Assembly: GCA_937896495.1 (NCBI GenBank)
Contig: CALBNQ010000222.1
Span: forward strand, 1 to 17,350
Source: an uncultured archaeon
Lineage (GTDB): Archaea; Thermoproteota; Nitrososphaeria; Nitrososphaerales; Nitrosopumilaceae
Length of the DNA: 17,350 nucleotides
Direction of reading: 5' to 3'
The translations under genes were made by a program, and so were the position numbers. Shown here piece by piece: positions 1 through 5,912 of this stretch. Numbering within the stretch: the stretch's first letter is position 1; every line of letters begins with the position of its first letter. Below the pieces are notes generated by a model. That model was not told where the DNA came from. It did not search any database and was given only the letters and a program-made list of their open reading frames with translations.

Positions 1-2
1 AG

Positions 3-44
3 AGTGCTGCTGAATCAAATCAGATAGATAAAGTAACTACATAG
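3..44 (+). CDS. possible 3' end of a plus-strand gene entering from the left
   Basis: One plus-strand frame is open from the window edge and ends at a TAG at 42-44. It reads SAAESNQIDKVTT, a polar tail that would suit the C-terminus of a soluble protein. The other two plus frames hit stops sooner. Only 13 codons are visible, so neither family nor reality can be judged. If real, the gene converges on the multicopper oxidase remnant, with about 60 AT-rich bases between the two stops. Confidence 0.3.
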   Translation, partial: SAAESNQIDKVTT

Positions 45-74
45 AATTTAAAAAAAATCTACATGTGGCACAAA

Positions 75-105
75 CCAAATGTATTAAAAAAATAAAAAAA
101 TAAAA
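75..105 (-). terminator. T-rich terminator after the multicopper oxidase remnant
   Basis: Just past the TAA of the minus-strand oxidase, the transcribed strand reads TTTTATTTTTTTATTTTTTT, two long T runs without a stable hairpin. Archaeal polymerase stops on such oligo-T tracts, so this is a likely transcription end for the phnDCE-oxidase direction. Confidence 0.5.
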
Positions 106-867
106 TTAGTTGACAGTGAATAAAGAAGACATTCCTGCCATAATATGATCATTAACATGACAATGATACAACCATGTACCAATATCATCAGGAATCATAT
201 CAACTACTTTGAGACTTGCTGGCATCAACTCCATTACATCAACTCGGTTATTATTCCACAATACAGTACTTCCATGCCAATGAGGAGTATGAAGATCAAC
301 TTCAGTTCCCATTCCAATTAGATACCACCGTACCTTATCGCCTTGATTCATGTCAAGTCCTGGTTGATTACCGTAAAGATAACCATTAATTCCATGCATC
401 AGATTACTTTCAGCAAATCCTTCATCTTCTAGAACTTCTTTATTATCACAAGTTTCTTGTGTAAATGTTTCTAAATTATCACACAGATAATTGCTAGAAT
501 TTTCATCAAAGACAGTAAACAAAGAAACAAATTCTCTATCCACATCTAATGGTCTACCGTTAGAATCTGCCATTCCTTTTGCAGTTACAATCATTGGCCC
601 AACAAGGCCTGAATTTGTATCCATTGGGGAATCCACATGAGAATGATACATCCACGTAATAGAACTAGGATCATTAGGACCAGGTCCTGCACGAGATGGA
701 ACTTTCCAGGTGTATTTGTGTGTATTACCAGGAGCAACAACCCCGTCTAATTTCTCAGAATCATCAGTGCCATCGTTATATGAAGCACCTTCAGATGTTT
801 TATCGTAAAAAACACCATGTGGATGCATACTATACGGTATTTGGGCATTATTTTTGAAAATTATTTT
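106..867 (-). pseudogene. 5'-truncated two-domain multicopper oxidase
   Basis: Cupredoxin-type multicopper oxidase of the laccase/nitrite-reductase-like kind common in thaumarchaea; such enzymes are secreted and oxidise metals or organic substrates while reducing O2. Counting from the first ATG (828), all four copper motifs are present: HPHG (residues 2-5), HSH (62-64), HTPHWHG (180-186) and HCHVNDHIMAGM (222-233), with type-1 ligands C223, H228 and M233. The in-frame sequence before that ATG, KIIFKNNAQIPYS, is typical first-domain sequence, so the homology begins upstream of the only start codon. No ATG, GTG or TTG lies further up before an in-frame TAG near 915, and the frame runs into the 3' end of phnE. 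The signal peptide and first strands of domain 1 are missing. I read it as a deletion remnant. It could still be translated from 828 by coupling to phnE, but the product would stay in the cytoplasm without a complete first domain. Confidence 0.7.
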
Positions 868-1646
868 GTTGTTACTTCCATACCATGTTGAGATTTGATG
901 ATGTATTTGTCTCTAATTTTTACACTTGCCCAATCAATTACTAAAACAGTAATCAATACAACCAACATAAAAATTGCAGCTTTACCATATTCAAAGAATT
1001 TGATGTAATTGATAATATAAAATCCAATTCCTCCAGCTCCTACCAATCCAAGTATACTTGTTTGGCGAATATTATAATCAAACATGTAAAGCATTTGACT
1101 TAGTAAATGAGATGCAGATTCGGGAATTACAACATAACTGATTAATTGTACTTTAGATACACCGATTGAGCTAACAGCATCCATCGGATCAGAATCAATT
1201 GTTTCAATTACCTCATATTGTAATTTCGCAATAAATCCAATAGTGTACATGGTGATTGCCAAAACGCCTGCAAACGTACCTGAACCAACCATAATTACAA
1301 ACAATAACGCCCATAAAATTGAAGGGAATGTACGAATTGCAGCTAAAAGTGCACGGATTGGGGCATAGACAAATTTACTATTCAAGTTTCTTGCAGATAG
1401 TAAACTAAGAGGTAAAGCAATTGCAATTCCAATCACAGTTCCAATAAATGCCATTTGAATTGTTTCAAACATTGCCCAAAGAGCAGTTGGGATGTACTTG
1501 GGTTCTACTGCAACCATCTCTTCAATAACAATCATAAGATTAGGTAATCCTTCAACAAATTCTACAGGACTTACTTCAACATTATAGGATGCAACTACAA
1601 GTAATGCAAGAATTATTCCAATTACAATATTATTTTTTGGTGTCAT
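861..1646 (-). CDS. phnE: PhnE-like ABC transporter permease
   Basis: Integral membrane permease of a PhnCDE-type importer for phosphonate, phosphite or a related oxyanion. The 261 residues match the family's usual length. The first hydrophobic segment is at about 7-21, with further segments near 62-84, 98-120, 124-142 and 218-238. The cytoplasmic coupling loop (about 145-178, EVIETIDSDPMDAV...GVSKVQ) would contact the ATPase. The signature NIRQTSILGLVGAGGIG at 192-208 is characteristic of PhnE. Its ATG lies inside the end of phnC (17-bp overlap), so the two are translationally coupled. The stop codon at 861-863 lies within sequence that also encodes the truncated oxidase in another frame, so the last few residues may have been altered by the rearrangement. 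Substrate specificity cannot be read from the sequence; no C-P lyase genes are nearby. Confidence 0.85.
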   Translation of the reverse strand: MTPKNNIVIGIILALLVVASYNVEVSPVEFVEGLPNLMIVIEEMVAVEPKYIPTALWAMFETIQMAFIGTVIGIAIALPLSLLSARNLNSKFVYAPIRALLAAIRTFPSILWALLFVIMVGSGTFAGVLAITMYTIGFIAKLQYEVIETIDSDPMDAVSSIGVSKVQLISYVVIPESASHLLSQMLYMFDYNIRQTSILGLVGAGGIGFYIINYIKFFEYGKAAIFMLVVLITVLVIDWASVKIRDKYIIKSQHGMEVTTK

Positions 1647-2460
1647 CAGAATACATCTCCATTATTTCTTCAGTAGTCATATCTCCAGTTTGAAAATCAA
1701 CAATATTATCACCTTCAACTCCAATCTCTAAAATTTTTCTTCCTTCTTTGATAACTGCAACTCTATTTGCATATTCCAATGCTAATTGCATATCATGATG
1801 AACCATAATTGCAGTCAAATTCATTCTTTTTTGAGCATCTACAATCAAATCCATTATTTCACGAGCAGTTACATGATCTAATTCTGAAACAATTTCATCA
1901 GCTAGTAAAATAGTAGGTTTTTGCATTAATGCTCTAGCAATTGCAACACGTCTCTTTTCCCCACCGCTTAACATGTAGATTTTCCTGTATTCTTTTCCCA
2001 TTAGCCCAACTAATTGAATTATTCTTTTTGCTTCTTTGATTTCATGTTCAGGAAATTTTTTCAACAAAGACTGAATTTTGTTTAGTCGAGGTAATGAACC
2101 AATTAGAACATTTTCAAGAATAGTAGTATTTTTTATCAAACCTAAATTTTGAGGAATATATCCAATTGTATGCATCATTTTTTTGAATTTTTTATCGTTC
2201 ATGTTAGGGGTGATGTAGTCAATTTTGATTATACCCTTACTGGGAATCATCATAGAATTCATCAATTTGAGTAAAGTCGATTTTCCAGAACCAGATTGTC
2301 CTACAATTGAATAATTTGTTCCCCTATCAATAGATAAATTGATTCCCTCTAATGCAAAATTTTTTGAATCATAAGATGTCCAAACATCACTCATTTGGAT
2401 AATTTTTTTTGTAGAGATTAATGAAAAAGGAGGGTTTTTGGTCATCTGAATTTGTTTCAT
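1630..2460 (-). CDS. phnC: PhnC-like ABC transporter ATPase
   Basis: Cytoplasmic ATPase that powers the PhnDCE importer. Visible motifs in order: Walker A GQSGSGKST (54-62), Q-loop PQN with Q104, signature LSGGEKRR (164-171, with E in place of the usual Q), Walker B ILLADE (184-189) and the H-loop VHHD (220-223). The 276 residues run slightly longer than many PhnC proteins because of an N-terminal tail of about 20 residues. A second ATG at codon 6 could be the true start; I keep the first. It lies 17 bp after the stop of phnD and overlaps phnE by 17 bp, so the three form one operon. It has about 30% sequence features in common with FbpC/PotA-type ATPases as well, but the neighbours decide the assignment. 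Confidence 0.85.
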   Translation of the reverse strand: MKQIQMTKNPPFSLISTKKIIQMSDVWTSYDSKNFALEGINLSIDRGTNYSIVGQSGSGKSTLLKLMNSMMIPSKGIIKIDYITPNMNDKKFKKMMHTIGYIPQNLGLIKNTTILENVLIGSLPRLNKIQSLLKKFPEHEIKEAKRIIQLVGLMGKEYRKIYMLSGGEKRRVAIARALMQKPTILLADEIVSELDHVTAREIMDLIVDAQKRMNLTAIMVHHDMQLALEYANRVAVIKEGRKILEIGVEGDNIVDFQTGDMTTEEIMEMYSDDTKK

Positions 2461-2477
2461 GTTCAGAATTCCAGTTT

Positions 2478-3566
2478 TTATTTGCTCTTGTTGTATTTGT
2501 CAAGAATTAATTGATCAAGCCCAGTTAATGCATTGATAAATTTGCCAAAGTCACCAATATGCATACTAGTTGTAGTTGGGACTAGTGCTTCAGCACCATA
2601 CAAATCCTTCAAGATATGATTATTCTCATCATAATTTAATTGGATTAATGCATGTACCAATGCTGTTTTAGATGATTCTGACATTTCAGAATTAACCATA
2701 AACACATGTGAAGGAACAGGTCCAATCGTTGTGACAGGTCGTAACTTCATTTGATCCTCTAATTCAAGGTATTTTTTTGGAGCAATGTCTGAACCAAATG
2801 CAACATCTACATTTCCGTTTAGAAGTAGCTGTAATGCTGCTTTGTATCCTCCAGCAAAAGTATAACTTTCAAAGTTTTTTGCAAGAGCAGATTCTAGAGC
2901 AACAATATCATCACCTTCAATGTTAATGTGACCTTCAGTAACCAAAGTTCCCATAGGTCGAACAAATCCAGAAGAACCAGTTATACTAGTAAAAGCAACT
3001 CGTTTACCAACAGTGTCTTCAATTGATTGAATAGAATCATTTTCAGCAAGCGTCCAAACAGTTGCTTGATAATTTACTTTTCCTGCAACAAGTTCAGCCA
3101 AAACAGCCTCTGCACCAGTTCTATGGTGAGTAATCCATGCAGGTCCAGTATCCATAAAGGCCGCATCAATGTGTCCAAATCGCATTCCTTCAATTATTGC
3201 CTCATATCCTGATGGGACAACAATCTCAACATCTACACCAAGTTCATTTTCAAGAAATAATTCCAAAGCTATAGCCTTAGGAGTAAGTTCATCTGCCTTC
3301 TCAATTGGAATAAATCCAATAGTTAATGTATCAATATCAAGTGATTTTGATCCAGATGAAACATCAATGATTTCATTTTCAACAAGAAATTTTATTCCAT
3401 TTAGAAAAGTGGAATCATCTACTGTACCATCAGCCCACCAACCAGCATTATTTTTAATCCATTCAGGGACTAAACTTTGTGCATGTACATCTTGAGACAA
3501 AGGTATTGTTGTAACACCAATTACTGCAACAACAGCAATTAATGTTAAAATAATTTGTCGTTTCAT
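2478..3566 (-). CDS. phnD: PhnD-like substrate-binding protein with N-terminal NAGWW domain
   Basis: Extracytoplasmic binding protein of the PhnD / phosphate-phosphonate periplasmic family, which captures the ligand for the phnCE transporter. Residues 1-29 are a signal peptide or anchor (hydrophobic 5-21, then VHAQ) with no lipobox cysteine. Residues 33-67 form the 'VPEWIKNNAGWWADGTVDD...FLNGIKFLVENEII' unit found in many secreted thaumarchaeal proteins. The binding domain runs from about 80 (LTIGFIPIEKADEL) to the end, with the family motifs SGYEAIIEGMRFGHIDAAFMDTGPAW (119-144, key residues Y121, D134, D139) and SITGSSGFVRP (194-204). At 362 residues it is longer than standard PhnD because of the extra N-terminal unit. 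It is first in the operon, with a good TATA box 34 nt upstream. The ligand is unproven: phosphonate, phosphite and other oxyanions are all possible. Confidence 0.85.
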   Translation of the reverse strand: MKRQIILTLIAVVAVIGVTTIPLSQDVHAQSLVPEWIKNNAGWWADGTVDDSTFLNGIKFLVENEIIDVSSGSKSLDIDTLTIGFIPIEKADELTPKAIALELFLENELGVDVEIVVPSGYEAIIEGMRFGHIDAAFMDTGPAWITHHRTGAEAVLAELVAGKVNYQATVWTLAENDSIQSIEDTVGKRVAFTSITGSSGFVRPMGTLVTEGHINIEGDDIVALESALAKNFESYTFAGGYKAALQLLLNGNVDVAFGSDIAPKKYLELEDQMKLRPVTTIGPVPSHVFMVNSEMSESSKTALVHALIQLNYDENNHILKDLYGAEALVPTTTSMHIGDFGKFINALTGLDQLILDKYNKSK

Positions 3567-3593
3567 GATTTACTAAAAAGTTTAGGCAAAGCT

Positions 3594-3605
3594 AATTATT
3601 TAAAG
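3594..3605 (-). promoter_or_regulatory. TATA box of the phnDCE operon
   Basis: CTTTAAATAATT on the minus strand, centred 34 nt upstream of the phnD ATG. With archaeal spacing, transcription would start about 8 nt before the ATG, giving a very short leader. An inverted repeat lies 25-40 bp further upstream. Confidence 0.65.
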
Positions 3606-3628
3606 CAAGATAAGATTCCACATACTTG

Positions 3629-3644
3629 TTCTAAAATCCTAGAA
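3629..3644. repeat. inverted repeat TTCTA-N6-TAGAA upstream of phnD
   Basis: Five-base arms with a six-base spacer, upstream of the phnD TATA box and downstream of the stop of the second winged-helix gene. It could be an operator for one of the two adjacent regulators. The same arms and spacing recur inside the hairpin at 15901-15924, and a contracted TTCTAGAA lies at 4451-4458 upstream of the first regulator. The arms are short and AT-rich, so chance is possible. Confidence 0.3.
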
Positions 3645-3689
3645 TAAGTTAAGAAATTCAAGACTTGTGATTTTCTACATCAAATTAGA

Positions 3690-4043
3690 TTATATTGATT
3701 TAGGATTTGAAGTATTAGGGTATAATATCAAAACAGGTTCTAATGTATCTAAAGTGATTTCAACTTTACCAATTCTACTTCTATATTGTTTAATTTTTTT
3801 ACCCTCTTTTGAAATAATGAATTTATCAACTTCTGCAAGAGTAAGATCATCTAAGGTGGATAGTGTTTTGTAAACAGTTGAAATTGAAATTTTTAACTCC
3901 TCTGCAATTTGTGTTGCATCTTTTGATTCTTCTTTAATTGAAAATAATACAGCCCTAGTACACACGCTACTTAGTGATTCTATAATTTTTTGTGTAACGT
4001 CAAACTCAGATAATTGAATAATTGTGGGTTTTGACATTATCAT
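3690..4043 (-). CDS. winged-helix transcriptional regulator (second of a tandem pair)
   Basis: Small DNA-binding protein with one winged helix-turn-helix domain of the ArsR/TrmB kind. The recognition region is DATQIAEELKISISTVYKTLSTLDDL, followed by a wing with VDKFIISKEGKKIKQYRS. It is a paralogue of the gene just upstream: both share a DVTQK-I-E-L segment, the ISTVYK/LSSVYK helix, the L(E/D)(E/D)LTL linker and a C-terminal P-LIL-PN tail. The frame opens with a GTG at 4044-4046 that overlaps the previous stop; ATG codons follow at 4041-4043 (TGATG overlap, chosen here) and 4035-4037. It is translationally coupled to its paralogue and sits 123 bp upstream of phnD, so control of phnDCE or of themselves is plausible. 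No effector domain is visible. Confidence 0.75.
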   Translation of the reverse strand: MIMSKPTIIQLSEFDVTQKIIESLSSVCTRAVLFSIKEESKDATQIAEELKISISTVYKTLSTLDDLTLAEVDKFIISKEGKKIKQYRSRIGKVEITLDTLEPVLILYPNTSNPKSI

Positions 4044-4375
4044 CACACGTTAGGAACTAAAATCAGTGAAGGTTCAGGCTTTTTTATAGATATGTCTGCA
4101 GTCTTTACACGACTCTTGTATACTTTGTATTTTCTACCTTTATCAGATAGCATCCACTTTTCGATTTCTATTAAAGTGAGTTCTTCTAAATCTGCCAATT
4201 TTTTATACACAGAGCTGAGGGGGATTTTGAGTTTATCAGATAGTTCAGCTGCTGTTTTACCTTGTTTTATCATTGAGAATAATATTGCACGAGATTCTGA
4301 ATCAGCAAGTGTTTCTATTACTTTTTGTGTAACATCATATTTTTTCAATTGAGGTAAGGTAAATCGTCTGGACAC
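4043..4375 (-). CDS. winged-helix transcriptional regulator (first of a tandem pair)
   Basis: A 110-residue single-domain winged-helix protein with the helix-turn-helix at about residues 41-66 (KTAAELSDKLKIPLSSVYKKL) and a basic wing (SDKGRKYKVYKSRVK). It starts with GTG; no ATG lies in frame near it. The GTG is 27 nt from the centre of a strong TATA box, so the mRNA would be almost leaderless. The next gene overlaps its stop and is a diverged copy, so the two may form a heterodimer or act separately on related sites. The duplication is old: only the HTH core and the flanking DVTQK and LIL-PN motifs remain clearly alike. The regulated genes are not known from the sequence; phnDCE and cbtB are the nearest candidates. 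Confidence 0.75.
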   Translation of the reverse strand: MSRRFTLPQLKKYDVTQKVIETLADSESRAILFSMIKQGKTAAELSDKLKIPLSSVYKKLADLEELTLIEIEKWMLSDKGRKYKVYKSRVKTADISIKKPEPSLILVPNV

Positions 4376-4394
4376 TGATTTGCATTTATTTATG

Positions 4395-4406
4395 ATGTAT
4401 TTAAAC
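4395..4406 (-). promoter_or_regulatory. TATA box of the tandem regulator pair
   Basis: GTTTAAATACAT on the minus strand, centred about 27 nt upstream of the GTG start. This spacing supports GTG as the true start and predicts an mRNA with almost no leader. Confidence 0.6.
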
Positions 4407-4511
4407 AGGTAGATTTCATTCTCATTCTATAGACTTGGAACAATATACTATTCTAGAAAATGAAAATAAGAAAAATAAAACAAACATGAAAATTATTTAA
4501 AAATTAAACTA

Positions 4512-4727
4512 CTAATGACAAGGAAATCCTGCTGCATGACGCATGTCATGAGTTAGTTCATGGATGTACAAATCTGCATAAGCTTGCTCTCCAATGACTA
4601 GACTGAAGATGTGACCTTGATCATAACCAACAACAAATAGTCCGACTGCAAATACTATTGCTAATGCAATAATTGCAAGTTTTGGGACATCATTTTTTGA
4701 TACACTGATTTGTCTTGATTGAGACAT
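4512..4727 (-). CDS. cbtB: CbtB-like small cobalt-transport subunit (copy 1)
   Basis: A 71-residue membrane protein of the CbtB family, proposed to act with CbtA in cobalt uptake. It has a short polar N-terminus, one membrane segment (about 17-36, AIIALAIVFAVGLFVVGY), then a His-rich tail: DQGH (37-40), HELTHD (56-61) and the C-terminal HAAGFPCH (64-71). These His and Cys residues are the likely metal ligands. The last 54 codons are identical at every base to the second cbtB at 5614-5829, while the first 17 residues differ. It lies 152 bp downstream of cbtA and has its own TATA box at 4747-4757, preceded by TCATCCAA, half of the operator found at the other cbtB. The HExxH string suggests a protease motif, but in this family it belongs to a transporter tail. 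Confidence 0.85.
   Translation of the reverse strand: MSQSRQISVSKNDVPKLAIIALAIVFAVGLFVVGYDQGHIFSLVIGEQAYADLYIHELTHDMRHAAGFPCH
4514..4678. repeat. 165-bp perfect direct repeat, copy 1 (inside cbtB copy 1)
   Basis: This block is identical without any mismatch to 5616-5780. It covers the last two bases of codon 17, all 54 following codons and the first base of the stop codon. Outside it the two cbtB genes diverge at once, including different stop codons (TAG here, TGA there). Identity at every third codon position points to recent gene conversion or duplication, not selection on the protein. Confidence 0.95.
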
Positions 4728-4746
4728 GTATCAATTCTCATCTGAA

Positions 4747-4767
4747 TATATTTAAAGACTTGGATGA
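4747..4767 (-). promoter_or_regulatory. promoter of cbtB copy 1 with TCATCCAA half-operator
   Basis: Read on the minus strand, TCATCCAA (4767-4760) stands directly before the TATA box CTTTAAATATA (4757-4747), which is centred 26 nt upstream of the ATG. The same octamer occupies the same place before the TATA boxes of the other cbtB and of the divergent DUF4443-like gene. Confidence 0.6.
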
Positions 4768-4879
4768 GTAGTTAGATCTCATTTTAAAATTACTGATATT
4801 CAAACAAATGAGACATAGAACTTCAATAACAGTATATTTCAAAATTAATTTTAAAATAATTCAAAGTACAAAAAATGTC

Positions 4880-5599
4880 TCAATGAATAGAATTTTTTAC
4901 ATCGGGTCTAAATTTCATCCACAAACTACCAAAAATAACAGCCAATGACGCCCAAAATATGGTAACTGCAACAACAGACATTGCTCTAAATCCATTTACC
5001 AGATCCATAGGTGCTGTAACTTCATCTGGATTTGGAGGCATCAATACAAAAAGTATTGAGATGAATAAGCCATATCCGACAAATGCAAGAATTTTTTTTG
5101 ATTGAAGTTTTTTGTAGATTTGAAAAAATCCAACTGCAGAGAATCCAGATATGGCAATAAATGATAAAAAGAGAATAGAACGAAGTACAACAGTTTCTCC
5201 ATCACCAACAGTTGGAGGATTTGCAGGATATTTCAAAAATGGAATAATGTAGATAGTAATCCACATTACTGCTGCAAGTATAATTGATTTTTTCATGTCA
5301 TTTCCAGGTAAAGTATTTCTAGATAATACATAGACAATGCCAAATAATCCACCCATACTAGTTCCTAAAATTGCACCAGCTAGAACCTGCCCACTTTTTT
5401 GCCAATCTCTGTATGCATCATATTCAACCCAAAATGCAAGAGTATCTTCTTCCTCACCTGATGCAAACAGATTTTGATTCTCAATTCCAATTGCTTCATC
5501 CAAGTATGGTTCAACAATAACTAAATTAGTAACACCATGAATAGTGCCAGCTAAAGCACCTGAAAACAAAACAATTGCTAAAAATAAAATGGTCTTCAT
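4880..5599 (-). CDS. cbtA: CbtA-like cobalt transporter subunit
   Basis: Integral membrane protein of the CbtA family (probable cobalt transporter), 239 residues, the usual family length. Hydrophobic segments at about 3-28, 72-93, 105-122, 140-161, 168-187 and 206-228 give five or six membrane spans. The conserved family motif FLKYPANPPTVGD is at 121-133, and H21, E30 and the acidic loop 48-61 are possible metal-facing residues. It lies 14 bp after cbtB copy 2 in the same direction, so the two form an operon; a second cbtB follows 152 bp downstream with its own promoter. Cobalt is the expected cargo from the family name and from the cobalamin synthesis of these archaea, but transport has not been shown here and nickel cannot be excluded. 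Confidence 0.85.
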   Translation of the reverse strand: MKTILFLAIVLFSGALAGTIHGVTNLVIVEPYLDEAIGIENQNLFASGEEEDTLAFWVEYDAYRDWQKSGQVLAGAILGTSMGGLFGIVYVLSRNTLPGNDMKKSIILAAVMWITIYIIPFLKYPANPPTVGDGETVVLRSILFLSFIAISGFSAVGFFQIYKKLQSKKILAFVGYGLFISILFVLMPPNPDEVTAPMDLVNGFRAMSVVAVTIFWASLAVIFGSLWMKFRPDVKNSIH

Positions 5600-5613
5600 A
5601 TTATATCATCATC

Positions 5614-5829
5614 TCAATGACAAGGAAATCCTGCTGCATGACGCATGTCATGAGTTAGTTCATGGATGTACAAATCTGCATAAGCTTGCTCTCCAATGAC
5701 TAGACTGAAGATGTGACCTTGATCATAACCAACAACAAATAGTCCGACTGCAAATACTATTGCTAATGCAATAATTGCAAAGACAGGAATTTCTGATTTA
5801 CTCTTTGTGATTTGTGTTGGACTAGACAT
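5614..5829 (-). CDS. cbtB: CbtB-like small cobalt-transport subunit (copy 2)
   Basis: Partner of the CbtA encoded just downstream. Its 71 residues have the same plan as copy 1: a polar N-terminus (MSSPTQITKSKSEIP), one membrane span at 18-36 and the His-rich tail HELTHD...HAAGFPCH. From residue 18 on it is identical to copy 1 in protein and in DNA, whereas residues 1-17 match only in pattern. It is the first gene of the cbtB-cbtA pair. Its promoter lies back to back with that of the DUF4443-like regulator, and the perfect palindrome at 5864-5882 abuts its TATA box. The tight spacing to cbtA (14 bp) suggests this copy is the ancestral partner and the one at 4512 the duplicate. Confidence 0.85.
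   Translation of the reverse strand: MSSPTQITKSKSEIPVFAIIALAIVFAVGLFVVGYDQGHIFSLVIGEQAYADLYIHELTHDMRHAAGFPCH
5616..5780. repeat. 165-bp perfect direct repeat, copy 2 (inside cbtB copy 2)
   Basis: Partner of 4514-4678, offset by exactly 1102 bp, same orientation, no mismatch. Recombination between the two copies would delete cbtA and leave one hybrid cbtB. Confidence 0.95.
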
Positions 5830-5851
5830 ACAATTGCATCAAAATTATTTT

Positions 5852-5863
5852 AATTAATAAATT
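5852..5863 (-). promoter_or_regulatory. TATA box of the cbtB-cbtA operon
   Basis: AATTTATTAATT on the minus strand, centred about 28 nt upstream of the cbtB copy 2 ATG and directly next to the palindrome at 5864-5882. Confidence 0.5.
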
Positions 5864-5882
5864 ATTGGATGATTCATCCAAT
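5864..5882. promoter_or_regulatory. 19-bp perfect palindromic operator between cbtB and the DUF4443-like gene
   Basis: ATTGGATGATTCATCCAAT: two 9-base arms around a single central T. It fills the space between the TATA boxes of two divergent genes (5852-5863 leftward, 5882-5889 rightward), the position where a bound dimer would block both. Its arm TCATCCAA recurs before the TATA box of cbtB copy 1. Confidence 0.7.
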
Positions 5883-5889
5883 TTATATA
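5882..5889 (+). promoter_or_regulatory. TATA box of the DUF4443-like regulator
   Basis: TTTATATA centred 27 nt before the ATG at 5913, which predicts a leaderless mRNA. Its first base is the last base of the palindromic operator, so self-regulation is likely. Confidence 0.65.
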
Positions 5890-5912
5890 AGAAATTATAC
5901 TATTAGGCGTAA

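Noticed and set aside
3169..3495. 108-codon plus-strand frame opposite phnD
   Set aside because: Lies wholly antisense to the signal peptide and first part of phnD, has no promoter and a low-complexity Ser-rich product; a shadow.
4512..4727. CbtB as a HEXXH metalloprotease
   Set aside because: HELTH belongs to the conserved His-rich tail of the CbtB transporter family, and the protein is too small for a protease.
4808..4948. 46-codon plus-strand ORF between the two cbtB regions
   Set aside because: Half of it is antisense to the end of cbtA, and no promoter or family is visible.
4514..5780. Insertion sequence or composite element flanked by direct repeats
   Set aside because: The 165-bp repeats are coding parts of cbtB; there is no transposase, terminal inverted repeat or target duplication.
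4728..5912. Cobalamin riboswitch before the cbt genes
   Set aside because: The distances from TATA box to start leave leaders of only a few bases, too short for a riboswitch.
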